Assembly (NCBI RefSeq): GCF_028554725.1
Contig: NC_071670.1
Coordinates: forward strand, 68,547,001 to 68,611,000
Source of the DNA: Zeugodacus cucurbitae
Lineage: Eukaryota > Arthropoda > Insecta > Diptera > Tephritidae
Length of the DNA: 64,000 bases
Direction of reading: 5' to 3'
Shown: one piece after another, positions 44,432-57,730 of the stretch
Numbering within the stretch: position 1 is the stretch's first letter
Layout of the letters: every line of letters begins with the position of its first letter
The notes under the pieces: model-generated
Databases searched by the model: none
What the model was told of the DNA's origin: nothing
What the model saw: the letters and a program-made list of their open reading frames with translations, nothing else
Made by a program: the position numbers and the translations under genes

Positions 44432-47400
44432 CAAAGTAGCTTTGCGATTCTAATGCCAAAATGTGGCAGTTCATATGATGATGCACCCACTTCTTATGAC
44501 TTCTTTGCTCTTTTGCTTAGAGAACCTTAACGTACACTGTTGTCCTTGCCACAAAGTCAACCGAAAGTGCGCTCAGCAGCAACTTCCAAATCCACCGAAA
44601 TAAATGTAGAATATGCATGAGTCATGCCTCCACACACCCACAGATACAAACATAAGTACAAAGGATCCGCATACCTCACGTGCCCTTGGAAGCACACATA
44701 CATAATATATTTGTACTTGCCACAACTGCGCTGAAACGTGCCACACATTTGTATGCAAAGCAGCAGCGCCGGCACATATGACAAATTCTTTATTATTATC
44801 CTGTTTGTTGAGCGCACGTATTTGCACAATACATATTAGAATTTTGAGCAGCAGCAGCAGCAGCGCTGTGATAAAGGGAATATTTGTTGGCTGCATTCGG
44901 AAAACAGATATTCACTCGCCATCAGGAGCGGCCACCCACAGCGACATTTTAATTTTAACAAAGCGTAGTCAATGCAAAAAAAGGAAATTAAGAGTAAATA
45001 AAAGACCAACAAATCCTGTTTGTAAAGGCGATTTTTCGACAAAATGGCATTACGCTGACTAAGTTGACTTTTTAGCGATTTTCGGCAAATTAACTGCGCA
45101 ACATAATTTAAGCTTTTGTGCAAATAACGGCTAGAGAAAAGTCTACGATATGAATATTTACTCAAATATATGAGTTTGTATGGCTATGTGAATTCATATT
45201 TTATGTTGGATATTAGATGGAAGAGTTTTCATACCAAAGTTATATAGGTTTAATACCCTGATGCTAGAACTCGAAGAAAAGTGTGATCTTACAGTCTTGT
45301 TTGTGGCTGATCCATTAAATATTCAAATAAATAAAATAAAGTTGTCCCGATTATCTTCAACCGAAGTGAAATCGACCACAGATATTTGATTTTTGGAAGC
45401 GTACCAGCTCTACTTTGACTCTAAGCCGAAAATGTACAATTTCCTCACCATTTGATCTTACTCTTAAAGATTTTTGTCAAGAGTTGCAGGGCCTAAACTA
45501 TCTCAGTCATTAATATTGACATATTTGTGTTCCTAATATTTAAATCAGATTGAAGATAAAATGTAGAGCAACACTATTTTGGAATTAAAGTAATAGACAA
45601 CGAACTTGAAGAGGGCATAACATCTACAACGAACAATATAATACTATTTTTAGAAGAGGAGCTGTCTTTTGTATCTATAAGTCAGATTCCTTCGCTTAAC
45701 TCTTGACTTTTAAAACTCTTCGAGATCAATACATTCTTACTTACTATAAGATTTTTCAAGTTTAAGGATGCTGAAAACGATAACATGCTATAAAACTTAA
45801 TATTTATTTTAATCATTTCTACTTCATGATATAAAAGTTCGGTTTACCTTCATACATACAACTTTCCGATCACAATGACACAAAATGTCCAAAAATATTC
45901 TCCACACACAATGCATTATTATTGTAAGATTATTATATTCTCACATAATATTATAGTTGGCTCGACCAAAGGAGCATTCTTAGTCCTTATATTAGAGCAA
46001 GTCCAATTTCACTAAGCCGAATACGCCAAAATGCCATTGCGAACCCATACAGATTTTAAGAAAAAAAATTTGCGAAGTTGACGACAAGTGGCTACATTAA
46101 CTGCTGCAGCGTACAGCAACAACTATAGCAAACACTGTAAAGTAAACAAATTTGATGCAGTGATTTTTAGTCAAGCATAAAGTGTAGAAGACGCAAGGGA
46201 ACGTGCGGGCTCAACTACTTACAAAATAACGAATTTAGACGCATGCAACATAGGACGCTGCTTCCATCGCATTATATATTACTAGAAATTTTGTTGTTAT
46301 TTCGTTTTTTCTTAATTTTTTTGAGACTGAAAATTTTCTTGATTCATTGAGAAATGTTTGCCTTGTGAGCCACAGGAAACCTTTTGTGTGCGTGGAGAGA
46401 AAATGCCAATATGTGTGCAAAAGCTCACATGCTCTTATGAAAGCACAGACACACGTTCATGCACCGATATTTGCACTGGAAAATTTATGGATCTAAGCAC
46501 GAAAGCTAGACTTAAGTAGCCGCTTTGCTGCGCTTTCAACAGTTTTGCTTCCCTCGGTTATTTTACGAGTAGATTGCATGCATTTTGTTTGCTCTAGTAT
46601 GTATGTGTGTATGTGTGCCATTGAGTGTTTACAGATTTTTGAAGAATTTTCGAGCCATTTTAAGCCGCTTGCTTTTGTCGACATTGTTGAAGCGAGTGCT
46701 TATGCCAGCACAGTTGGCTGGCTTCCTCGTGCATGGAGCGTTGCAATGTTGCATCGTTAGTGGCAAGTATGCACTAAGCACTAATATTATGTCAACATTA
46801 GAGAATATTAGAAAATTCTTAGATTTGCGAAATTGAGTTTATTAAAAATATTACAGTTTTATGCTTGTATATATTATATGTATGTTCAACAGTCTAAGAT
46901 GTTGGTGAAAATACGAATAAGGAACTTGAGGAAAAGTAATAGAAACATAACAAACGGAGTAAATATTAATATTAAATTATTTGAAAATTTTAGTAACGTA
47001 ATTTAAATTTTTTTGTCAAATAAGTAGATTTTTGATTAATCGAGGAATGTGAAAAAAACCTGAATAATCATAAGTCATCACGTAATAATAATTAGTAAAT
47101 GTTTAAGAAAACGAAATTAGAAGGGAAGGAGTCGTAGATCATCTTTCCTAAGAATGATTCTTATGATATGATATATTTAAATCCTATCTTTGGAAACGAA
47201 AGCAAAATTGATTTAAAGTCTTTATTTCTTCATATAACTTCTGTTGAAGTTTGGTTTTAAGTCGAGTCATACCAAACAGAATTAAGCACAAGAAACTCAC
47301 TAAAAATTCTGAAAATGGGCTTGCACTATCTTTGATAATAAGATTGTGGAGCAAATAGACTCAGATCCAATTATTACTCAATCAACCCTCAAGACCCTCA

Positions 47401-47820
47401 AGCTCTGTGTTACGACTTGAGTCGCGGCATTTGGAACCGACTGTCTTGAAGAAGTACGAATAAGTTGAGAAACTGAAATTATAAAGATTAAGTTTTAAAA
47501 ATGTATATATAAAATAAAGAAATTGCTATTAAATAATTTAATTGTTCCTTACATAGATTTGTATATCCTATATAAAAAATGATAAATAATAATAATAAAA
47601 ATGCCTCCGAAAATTTCTTTAAGCAACTGTGAACATTTCCCAAACCATTTTCACATAATAGGATTTAAACCCAAATGCATTACATACACATATCACTCCA
47701 ATATTTATTGCATCACTTTCTTAGCTCTTAGCCAAAAAGGGTCCTCAGTGATGCACAACCACAAGCGGAATTCAAATTCCTTATAATATTATATATTTCT
47801 CTTTTCATCAATTTAATTAA
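44432..47820. other. no supported gene
   Basis: A (GCA)n microsatellite lies at 44848-44864. GTATGTGTGTATGTGTG lies near 46598-46614. The stretches 45140-46020 and 46830-47560 are AT-rich. Overlapping frames of 90-109 codons around 44557-45165 occur on both strands and are not recognisable. Confidence 0.45.
44848..44864 (+). repeat. (GCA)5 microsatellite
   Basis: Five GCA units plus a partial sixth. It is a short trinucleotide repeat of the type common in fly genomes. Confidence 0.9.
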
Positions 47821-47946
47821 ATTACTCACCTAACTAATCGCTCAATAAGCCACCAACAACACTAACTTCATCAACGTCACAACTACCCACCAACCACCCC
47901 AATATTTTACCACCAACAACTGAAACACTCCACGCTAATCCAAACA
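47821..47946 (+). other. G-poor, A/C-rich strand-asymmetric tract
   Basis: Only five G occur in 126 bases on the + strand. CCACCAAC-type words recur (for example near 47850, 47888 and 47910). The tract borders a GC-richer patch (47930-48180). It may be a decayed CCA/CAA repeat or a single-strand-binding site. Confidence 0.6.
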
Positions 47947-50900
47947 GCTGGGCAGACGACGGCGGCGTTGTCTTCTTGGCCTTAAGCTAAAATCCTGCAT
48001 GCTAATCACGTAGTAATTTCGAATACTTATAGGCATTTTAGCAGCATTTTCGCCGCAGGGCGAACGGCGTACACAAACACAGCAAATATCAAAGAGCGCG
48101 TGAGCTGGTGCAACGTGAATGACGGCGCTGGTGTGGGTGTGAGTGTGGGTTGTAGCGCCCGAAGGCATATTTATGCCAAAAATTCAAACAAACCGCAGGG
48201 CATACACGCCACGATGTAGTTTGTAAAAAAGGAGCAATTGACGCTTGGGATCAACTGGCTCTTGAACCCCATTCAGGTTGTAAATATTTTGTTCTCTACA
48301 TTGGTCCAATGCATTATAAGGGTTGAGGGTGGTTGTGAGTGTGGGTCTGTTTGCAGTGGCGGACAGTTGACATTATGGCAAATATTGAACATCTGCATTG
48401 ACGATGAGCTTCGTGTATATAATTATGGCAAATGGGCAGCAAATGTTGGCATTACGTCGCAAAAAAGAACAAGACCGTAATTGGCCGCATTTTCATGGTA
48501 AACTTTTTTTCGGAATCACTTTTTGACTACAGATGGAATCAACTCTCTTTTAAATTCAGTCGCACAGTATCGGCTTTTCCGACATATCTTCTCTCAAGAT
48601 GATTAATATCAAGTTGTCATCTCTATATAAGCTTAGGCTCTCCTCGACAATCTGCTCTCTGACTGAAGATATGGGACAGACATCATTTAAACCCAAAAAA
48701 CAACGCATTTGTTGGTCCTGGTCCTATACTATTCCTATACTGATTACAGCCAGTCCGTTATCGATGCTGTGAGGTTTGCAAGTAGCATCTCGGCCGAGTT
48801 CCAGACCTTGTTGATTCGATATGATAGACCAGGTCATAAATTATCATATTTTTTCAACATGCAACACTAAGTCCTTTGACACAGCATCAAAACAAGTCAC
48901 TCAATAAAGAAAAATAAGTAATCTCGATAAATAAAATTAATTTCTTTAATTTTGCGCCATTTTTCACATGCCAACAGATGTCAGACGTTACGTTTGTATT
49001 ATCAATTGTCAATGTCATATTGACAGTAGCGAGCTACCAAATTTACAATTCTGCTTGTGCAGGCTCCACGCTACATATTCCATGGCATCATCGGCATGAC
49101 TGACAGGTCCATGACTTCACTCATTGATTTATTGGGTGTTTATGATTAAATTCTGTAACACCTCCGGCCCCGCTTAACCTCGCTTTGTATTTATACTTGC
49201 AGCTTGTCTCCATTTCTTTCATTTTGTTTCGATTCAATTTGAAATTCTATTATTTTCAACTGTCAGTCATTCATTCATCCTTCGCCTTCATTTGGCTTTG
49301 CAGGTTTGTCTTATTTTTTAGGTGCAATAACAACAACACTCTGGCAGTTAACCTACAAGTGTAACAGACGTCCAAATAGAGTGGAAAGTTGTTGCAGTGA
49401 GTGACAGACAGCTACGAAATATTATTCGTTTTGTATTCGTGCTCTTCTTCTTGTTGGATATCAAGTGAAATCGGAAAGTGTACAAAATTATAAACAACTT
49501 TGATAAATACTCCTAAACGAATTTCTGTCTAACAAGAGCTGAAAGAGCGCAACACAGTTATCCAAAAGCGTTCTTGCATGCTTTTAGTTACATTCAGGAG
49601 GCATAAAAGCTTTTCAGTGGTATGGATTGTTCGTTGGCATAGCTTTCCTTTCAATATTATGGGTTCTTACTATATTAAGGTATGTGATTACTATGATTAA
49701 AGCTTCAGTAGAGTTCAGAGCTTTTTGGAATACTTTAAATACTATTACAGAAGCTTTCGAAGCATTTATTTAGATTTCTGTTGGCTGAGCTTTCACATCT
49801 TATTTCAGTCTAGAAGTATTAGACATTACCATCGGCTTCTTGGAATTGGGAAGAGTCAATACGAACCGTTTGAGACCCCAGATGGAGAAAGTCTCTGTTG
49901 GAAAAATTCATATTGGAGAACTTAGTTTGAGCACCAAGGTTGTACTAATCAGGTACCCGTTATCCCGACTTCGTTCCAATTTCTCGACTGTGAGGCAAGT
50001 TCAGAGGTGAAGGTCTTCAGTGGAAGACAATGACAGGGCAAACCATTTTCTGACATCAATAAAGCGGGTCTTTTGTAGAATTAGAATAACATTATTGGAA
50101 TCACAGATGTATGGGTCCTGGCTCATAACAGGCGACTAACCTCCTCATAAACTTCAAAAGTCCCATCCATTTGCTCTGCTGGGTTACAGGGTAGCTTTCA
50201 ATTCCATTCGCACATGAATAATGCGCTACATGAAACATGCAAATCCTCATTCTTTTTCAAACAAATTTTTATCCAGCGTGTTTATGTCTCCCGTTGGCGC
50301 TCGATAGTAAAAGTAGCTTTTTCAATTCGAACATTTTTTCCTGCATTTTTGTGTTAAAAATTAGAAACATTGTTTGTCTGTCAACATGATAGGTTGCTGC
50401 CATTGTGGAGCTATGTTGGAACAACAACAAGAATAACAGCAACAACAGTAACAAGCAAAAACACGAACTAGCGCAAACAACAACAACTGGCAGGGCAACA
50501 GAAAACGCAGTAGACACACACACGAAGACAGCTCTAGATCTATGAGCTTGTTGGTGAATATTGCTGCAACAATGGCGATATGTGGAGATGTGTTTGAGGG
50601 CGTATTTGCGTGCATAGTGCAAATAGTTCGTAGGAACCACTCTCTCGACATCCTTAACCCTACCCGCGCCGGCTGAGCGTGAGTGAGTGTTGTGTTCGTG
50701 TTGCTGGTGTTGTTCAAGTGTAGTTGGCGTGGAAATTGCAATTTTCAGGCAGCGCAAAGCGTCAAACCGAAATAAACTCTATTAATCGACATGGCTCGTA
50801 CAACAATAACACCACCTATTTGTTATTTTTGTTGTTATTTGCTAGCAATATTAGTTACCGTTAGTTTGGTGGGCGTTCCCCCGGCGTTGCATGTGCGCTA

Positions 50901-51707
50901 CACTTTCCACACCCGCAAAATAATTTGCGCTTGGACTGCTGATTTTTTCCTCAAGTGTGTGAAAGCTCACGTGAGTGTGTGTGCGTGTGGGGTGGCGTGT
51001 GTTTGACAATAACGAAAATTGAATTGAATATTTCGTTGCTTGTTCGGTTGTGTTTTTTCGTAATTGTGCTCTGCGGATCCCAATGACTATTCATTCCCAA
51101 CAATTCATTGCAGTTTTCTGCTGTTTGTTGCACTTTCCAATTGCTTAGCTTTTTTGTGGCACCGACCCAAGTATATAGATAACGGTATCTCCATTTATTG
51201 GCTTTCGCATATTCTCTGGCTTTTCTGTTACGGGTATTGTCAATGCCATTTGTTGCGAATTCATTTACTAACTTCATTTTCGGCTGCCTCTCCCTACTTG
51301 TCACCGGGGGGAGGCGGTGCATGTGGTAGCATTTGCATTCGATTGTGGCGTATTACGGTGCCCTTTTTCGCCTGCGCTTGTAGTTTTAATCAAACGCAAT
51401 GAATTGAATGAAGTGTACTCGTAAATCATTGTGCGAATTCATCATGGAGCGCAACATTTTTTACAATGAGTTTGATCAAAAAAGCTCTTTTTTCGAGAAG
51501 CCGCTGGGGTTGTGGATTTCTTCGCTGATTTTTCGGAAAATGGTCTCACAATTTGCGTGAAATAGTAGTTTATAAGAAGTCTGTGAAAAAATTTAAGTTT
51601 ATCTGACTGGGAAGTGAACGGCAAATGCAAATGCTGTGACGTGGTATTTCATCACTTATGAATTCACGTTAAGGCTTTTCTGAGATTCAGTCCATTATAA
51701 TGGTGTA
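47947..51707. other. no supported gene; GC-rich island 50270-51400
   Basis: GTGTGGGTGTGAGTGTGGG lies near 48130. The stretch 48480-50260 is AT-rich and featureless to me. The island 50270-51400 holds CAACAACAAG/CAACAACAGTAAC tracts, CACACACACG and long overlapping frames on both strands (162 codons at 50269-50757 -, 123 at 50951-51322 -) whose content mirrors the microsatellites. No gene is supported. Confidence 0.45.
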
Positions 51708-51735
51708 ATCTCGAAAGGGCTATCTCGAAAGGGCT
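51708..51735. repeat. perfect 14-bp tandem duplication
   Basis: ATCTCGAAAGGGCT occurs twice without a gap (51708-51721 and 51722-51735). In the next 100 bases, related words AAAAGCTTTTGAG and AAACTCGAAAAGCTT continue, forming a small patch of CTCGAAA/AAGCTTTT repeats. Confidence 0.85.
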
Positions 51736-52652
51736 TTTAAAAACACTTGACTCTCAAAAAAGCTTTTGAGAACTCTTGAAACTCGAAAAGCTTGCCAAAA
51801 GCTCTTGAAAATCGTATTACCGCAATAGTATAAAGTGTTAAAGGAGGACGTTTTTGACAATCTCAGAGAACTATGGAAGCTTGCGGAATCTTAACCGTCT
51901 AGCGAGTTTTCTTTTTCAAATGGTAATCCGACCATGGTACCAATTTTTGGTTAACCCAGGCAATCCATTTGTGCACTTAAGCAGCTTAAAGCTACTAAAC
52001 GCTTTTAAGCTTTTGTCAAAAAATGTCAAGTTCTTCCCCAAAAGCTTTTATTTTTTTTCCAAATACGTCTAAATTTTTGTTTTCATCAAAAGGTATATTT
52101 GAACTCACATTTTGCCAATAACATAATGAAATAAAGTTCACCGCAAATGAGAAATTTGATAGCGAACTCTCGATAACACTTCCAGCAATTCATACCTTAA
52201 CGAATTGGCTTTCAATGTGTTGTGATGTGCAATGCGACTTGAACTTCATAAACGAAACAACGATTTATGATGACTTTAATGTCAGTACTTAAATTATATG
52301 ACAAGCCCTTCTTCGCAAGCAGCATTGTAGAGCGTGTAAATATCTGCTGTGACTGAAAGCACAAACGATAAACGATTATGTTGGCGATCCGCCGAATGAA
52401 GTTGCTCTGCGGCGACACAATGATCTCATCTTTCTTTGTCTTTCACTGCACTAAGCGGCGGTGGTGACCTCTTCGTATGGTTTTTGAACATTTTTAAAGC
52501 TCACTTTACCTATATACATACGTACTCGTGTGTGTTTGGCTCGAAAGTCTGTGGCAGCAAAGCAATCAATTTAAATTTCGCCGTCATATGCACACGAGGC
52601 CGTGCAGTGAGTGCCAAATAAATTTCCAGAAATAAAGGAGTGCAATTTAGGG
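51736..52652. other. no supported gene
   Basis: After the AAGCTTTT patch (to about 51815) there is ordinary AT-rich sequence. From 52430 composition becomes GC-richer towards the NRF-1-type pair. Confidence 0.5.
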
Positions 52653-52709
52653 TGCGCATGCGCAACTCCAAAGCGCCTTTGTGTGCCGGAGAGTGTGTGC
52701 GCATGCGCA
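52653..52709. promoter_or_regulatory. paired NRF-1/Ewg-type palindromes
   Basis: Two exact TGCGCATGCGCA palindromes (52653-52664 and 52698-52709) start 45 bases apart in a GC-rich island. The word matches the NRF-1 consensus YGCGCAYGCGCR perfectly. Two exact 12-mers within 60 bases are far more than chance gives. In animals such sites concentrate at promoters of housekeeping and neuronal genes. No TATA element or named gene is seen beside them. Confidence 0.5.
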
Positions 52710-53628
52710 TAACTGAATTTACGTTGAGCGCGCAGCGTCTTTGCATGCGTGGGCTGTGTGCCAAACGATGCGATTTTGATTAAGGCTGCGCCTGCACAGA
52801 TGCGCTTTACATGTGTTCTCCACTTTTCGTTTTCGCTTTTGGTGTATTTTTGGTTTCCTCTTGTTATTTTTTGTTTTGCTGCGTCGCTGGCTGATAAGTC
52901 AGCTTCCGCTCATTTAATTTACGTTATGTGTCGTGCTGTTTCTGCGGACGCGCATAAATCCATGCGTTTGCGTGTGGTTGTGCTGTCTGAAAAGGATGTT
53001 TTGTCGACAAGATCAGTAAACAAAAGTGTACGCGATAAGGCAAACGAAGACACAAACCCTTGAACATATGTATGTCTGTTGCGAAATCGGGCCACATGTT
53101 GTGGGTCCAAGCCACTGGAATGCGTTGCATTTTGTTTGGTAGTGCGTTAAGCCCTCACGAAACGTCTGCATGCCGTAGGAATTTTAATAAAGCGATGATG
53201 AATTTGCGCTGTCTACCGCTGCCACAGCAACAACAAAGAACCACACGCGTAATCACAATCAACAACGCCCTACAACAATAATGATATTAAATCGCTCAAA
53301 GACATCACGAAAAAAAGTGAAAGAAGCAAATAATAAAATACGCGCGTCTGCGCTTGGCCTTGCCTTCAACGCGCTGCGGATTTATTTAATCGCAAAAGTC
53401 GCCGTTGCAAAGCCGTTTGGCTGCAATTGACGGAAGTCTCATCAAATAACGAGACACTCATTACAACGCCCCATCAGTCACACAGGAGACGCAACATGCC
53501 ACAGATGTGGGGAAAAGACACACGCACTGATCAAGTTGCACGTGCAACGCTGCCTATGACTGCGTAATTTAATTAAAAATATAGTTATTTTGCATATAAA
53601 TTGATTTAATTTGCTCGTGCACACTCAC
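52710..53628. other. GC-rich island, no supported gene
   Basis: Overlapping frames of 63-104 codons occur on both strands without recognisable content. CAACAACAAAG near 53227 is a microsatellite trace. The island continues past the candidate exon at 53629. Confidence 0.4.
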
Positions 53629-53754
53629 TTGCCCACCTTGAGACGCACCTTTAATGACTTTAACCTTGTGGCGCGTTACTGTGTGAATAGGGTGGCCATT
53701 GTGCTTAAAGATTTGCTCTAAGAAACAGGAAAGTACTGTAGCATCCACCAAAGT
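53629..53754 (-). CDS. candidate symmetric internal exon, unknown
   Basis: The segment is 126 bases, 42 codons, phase 0 at both ends. The donor CAA|GTGAGTGT is strong. The acceptor (CACATCACTAG|) is weak in pyrimidines. Only this frame is open. It begins TLVDATVLSCFLEQIFKHNG, continues HPIHTVTRHKVKVIK and ends GASQGGQ, a mixed, globular-looking composition unlike the surrounding microsatellite-derived frames. No family is recognised. A + strand frame of 60 codons starts just beyond (53763). Confidence 0.25.
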
Positions 53755-54480
53755 CTAGTGATGTGTCACTCCGCATTCTGGTAGTTGGCAACTCTGCGCT
53801 CGCGCACAACACCGCACAACCTTACACATTGCCACCATACCTGGACGCACTGCTTTGCGCATGCGCGCGCACACATATGTCTTGCGTCGAGCATATCGCG
53901 AAATTGGATCTGAAATCGCGAGCTGATTGTTTAATCGGCGACTAATCTGCAGCGCTTGTTTTGTCGCGGTGATTGCGTCGAATAAATTAAATTAAATTGC
54001 CACATCAAGTCCAAGTACAATGCCTTGTAAATCGGCTTGTGGCCGTCGTACCAAAACAGTTGGACTGCAGACCGAGTGGTGCCGTCGCCTCGTCTCGGCT
54101 GACGCCTTCAAATCTGGCTACTCACTTCTCCCATACGGTGCTTGTTGCGTTGAGTGCAGCCAACGCGGTCAAAAGGTGTTCAGACTAAGCGACGTCGCTT
54201 CGCGTCGTTGTCATCAGACTTCTCAACCGATGTAAAGCATTTATTGTTCTTTTCTCCTCTTTTAGGTTTTGTAACGCTTATCTTTTTTGCTGTTGGCGCT
54301 CGGCATGCTATCCCTCAGCGTCTTCACTTCATTTGCTGCCGCTGTTAAAAGTGTGTTATTCTGCGCGCCTGCGCATACGTTGCTCACACAATTTGCATAT
54401 TTGTTCTCAATCGTTGATTGGCCCCTGTTGTTTACTGCTTTGCTTCCTCGCGTTCACTGCTACTTTTTATGAGCAGCTCT
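53755..54480. other. GC-rich island with NRF-1-type sites
   Basis: The palindrome TGCGCATGCGCG (53856-53867) matches the NRF-1 consensus. GCGCCTGCGC (54365-54374) is a near match. Frames of about 60-71 codons overlap in all + strand phases and have no recognisable content. It is plausibly promoter or enhancer DNA belonging with the pair at 52653-52709. Confidence 0.35.
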
Positions 54481-56680
54481 TTAGTGATATGTTAAACTTT
54501 CAATGAACTGCGTCTGGAATGGGTCAATGTAGTCTCTCCGCAAATGAACTAGCGATTCCGAGGACTTATTTATGACGATTTGTATTCGTGCAATTGAGTT
54601 GGAGCGCAAAGTTGAAGAATATATAAACGTGATGTGCCATAAATTTGCGTCGCAATGGAGTAGTTAATCAAGGAAATGTTAAATAAGCACTCTAGTCTCT
54701 CTGGGCTAGAGACTGAATTATGCTATTATCTTTAGTAAAACAATTTAAGAACAGTTTTAAACTTTAATAATAATTATTTCAAATATATCGGGAGGAATCA
54801 TAACTTCAGGAGAGAGAAGAACAGTAGTTCCAAGGGATGGTCGTGCTCAAGGATAATTCTGAGAATCCATTTCATTCTGCTGGACGTTTAATAGTTTATG
54901 GTTTGGATAGTTGGAATTTTGAATCTGAGTACGTCCAGACCTCAGAAACAATGAGATATAATGGGATATCTTTTACCAACATCCACCCAATAACATTCGC
55001 AAGTGCACCACTTTTATATGTATTCACATACTCCCTTTAATCGCAGACACTTTAATAAGTCATAAAGAAGCATAACTTTATAAAGAATGTGAGTTCGAAG
55101 CAAACATAACCTCAAACTTTTGTCATATGACATTGCACGGTGGAATCTGTAGCAATTTACCACGAGTATTAAACAGAATCACAACAGCAATTATAACATA
55201 AGAGCAGAAAAAAAACTTGAAATGACAGTCAGTCACCCCGCCTTGGGGAACTGAAAACTTTATCAGACAGAAGAGCTCAGAATTGCAAATTAGATTACGA
55301 GCGAACATTTGCGTTAGCAGCAAACTTTCGAAAAACGCAAACACACACGCTTACGCATGCATGCGAGAGAGGGGCCTTCACATGTCTGAGATGCAAGTTT
55401 TCAGACTCCAAGCACTTGTGGCAAGCAGACTGTGTCACATACATATGCATAAGTGCAAACTGTAGCCACCTAACCCGCAGCAGCCACGTCTTGCCCCAAA
55501 CTCATCGTCACCAGCGGCTTTCGTACACTTTCGGCACTCTCCCTGATTTTGGCTCACCGCGTTGTCAAAATCTTTTGGTGGCTGTCGCCGCGCTTCAATG
55601 TGCGTCACGTACATAATTTTGTATTTAAAATAATTACACTTAATAACATTAATAATAATCTTAAATGATAACGATGTTGTTTATAATAATGTTTGCGCAA
55701 CGCACAGCGCACGCGAGCTGTGGCGGGCGGGAAGTTCCTGCGGACGGTTCGAGCGGAATGTTAATGGAAATGAACTGTGTTACGTGGTTGTATGGTAGAG
55801 TAGGGTGTCTTAATGGGTGGGAGAGGGTTACTAGTTAAAGCTTATAATAAGATTTGTTGTGTTTTGTCGGAATATTAGATCCTTTAAATGATCAGTCGTA
55901 AAGTTTTAAAATATTTTAGAGAAGAGCTAAGGAGCTAATTAAACCATTGAAAACCTTATCTTCCATATTTATTAGCTTCAATTTAAAAATACTTTAATTT
56001 ACTCAAATCTGGAAAATATTCCAAAATAATAGTCAGTTTTTGGAAAAACAGAACTCAAAAGGGAAATATTTTGATTGGTGGTTATATTATGGTGGCTCAA
56101 ATTTGTATAAAATGTTACACCAAAGATATGAATTTAGTCAAACATATCAACAATGTGTGGTTTTCACTATGTCAAATTTAATGACGCTCATTGTCAAACT
56201 AATGAAAGCATTTGTCATCTTATTTGTTTAAGAAATTTATGGCGATACTTTTCTGGTCTCAATGGTAACCTAGTAAAACTGTCAAAGTTTTACATTGTGG
56301 GCGCGACATAGTACTGTCATTTACCCCATTTGCAATCCCAACTATTGGAAGGAAGAGATATCCAGTTTTAACACCTCATTTTTTACACAAACTATCACCT
56401 GCATCCGTCGCATATCGATTAGTTTCACAATATTGAATATTTGGATGTAAACAATCCTCGAATATCATATGGTACTACGTCCAACCCTAATGAACATATT
56501 TAGTAGCATCAATAAGCATAACACAAACAAATCTATAAAGAGCCACAATGACTTTCATCTTCAGCAATCCTCTGTAGGACCATTAACCGAAGTTAAGTTG
56601 ACCCATCCTACTTTTAAGATAACGAAGAGCTAAAAAACTCAACTCAACCCGCATTAAAGTCAGAAATAAAGTGATCGAGA
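54481..56680. other. mostly AT-rich, no supported gene
   Basis: A small GC-richer patch at 55260-55620 contains CACACACACG and GCATGCATGCGAG. Elsewhere the sequence is AT-rich. The 63-codon frame at 56040-56231 and its neighbours are not recognisable. Confidence 0.5.
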
Positions 56681-57730
56681 TTGCCATCGAAGGCAATCGG
56701 CGGCTGGCAGTTAAGGAATACCACAACGCATGCCCTTCAAATATTCCTTCAGTTCAAAGCTTAATGCGCAAGCGCGCCATGTAGTCGACGAGTCGGCGAG
56801 CGACGCCAACAGTTTATCCGCTCTAATGGCGTTCTAATCCGTCACTTGATCGACTACCAGCGCTCGTTACAGCACTTAGCGCATTGGATGCCAGACGAAT
56901 CTTGAAAGCGGTCAGAGCGGTCCAAGGTTTGTGAACTCATGTGAATAGCACAAGCAACGAAGAACTAGAAACAACACAACCGATATAAAAACAACAATAT
57001 AAAACAACAAACGCGCAGTGATGCCAGAAATATGTAATAATCTGCAGTGCGGACGCATTTATTAATTGACAGTCATCGTGACGCGGCGTTATTGAGCTAT
57101 TGAAGTACGAAAAAAAACAAACAGGGGAAATAGCTGTAAGTGGCCGGAGAGTGCACAGGCGCGTTAACAAGCGTGAATTGACGAACAATTCTTCGTGTTG
57201 CCATTTAATTGTCACGGCCATTATGCTCTCGGTTTGTAGCCCTTTTCCACGCAACTCACTGTTTGTTGTTGTTGTTGTGCGCGATCTATTGTTGCGGTCG
57301 GCTGACTTTGTTTACTCAAAGGCTTTTGTTGAGGCATATTTCAGAACGCTGCGTAGGCCTCTTGCGCACAATGGCTCTATAATTGTAATTAGTCCGGATC
57401 AATGATTGAGCAAATAGTCAGCGAGCCCGTCAGCTCCGTCACTGGCCCATCATCAGTCATTGTGTAGTCCGCTGGCCGATTGCCTGTCACTGTTAGCCAC
57501 TCAGCGCTTCGTAATTGAACGGCGCGCTACACTTAACTGTTCTTCGGCTTTACTTTACTGCCATTGGCCAGTGTGCCTCGTTCTTGACCACCTAAATATT
57601 TACGTTTATTTTGTTGCTAGAGTCACATGTCAAACTACTGCCATTTCAATTACGTATGCATTTTTCACAAAATTTCCCAGCGTGACAATTTTCGAGGCGT
57701 ACAATTTCTCAGCGGTTGAATATGAGTAGG
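56681..57730. other. GC-richer island, no supported gene
   Basis: A CAACAACAATATAAAACAACAAACGCG-type tract near 56980-57010 and TTGTTGTTGTTGTTG (57261-57275) flank overlapping frames of 89-105 codons that have no recognisable content. AGCT|GTAAGTGGCC near 57134 is an isolated donor-like word. Confidence 0.4.

Noticed and set aside
50269..50757. 162-codon frame on the - strand
   Set aside because: Content follows CAA/CAG/CA microsatellites (poly-Leu, His-rich) and another long frame overlaps it in a different phase.
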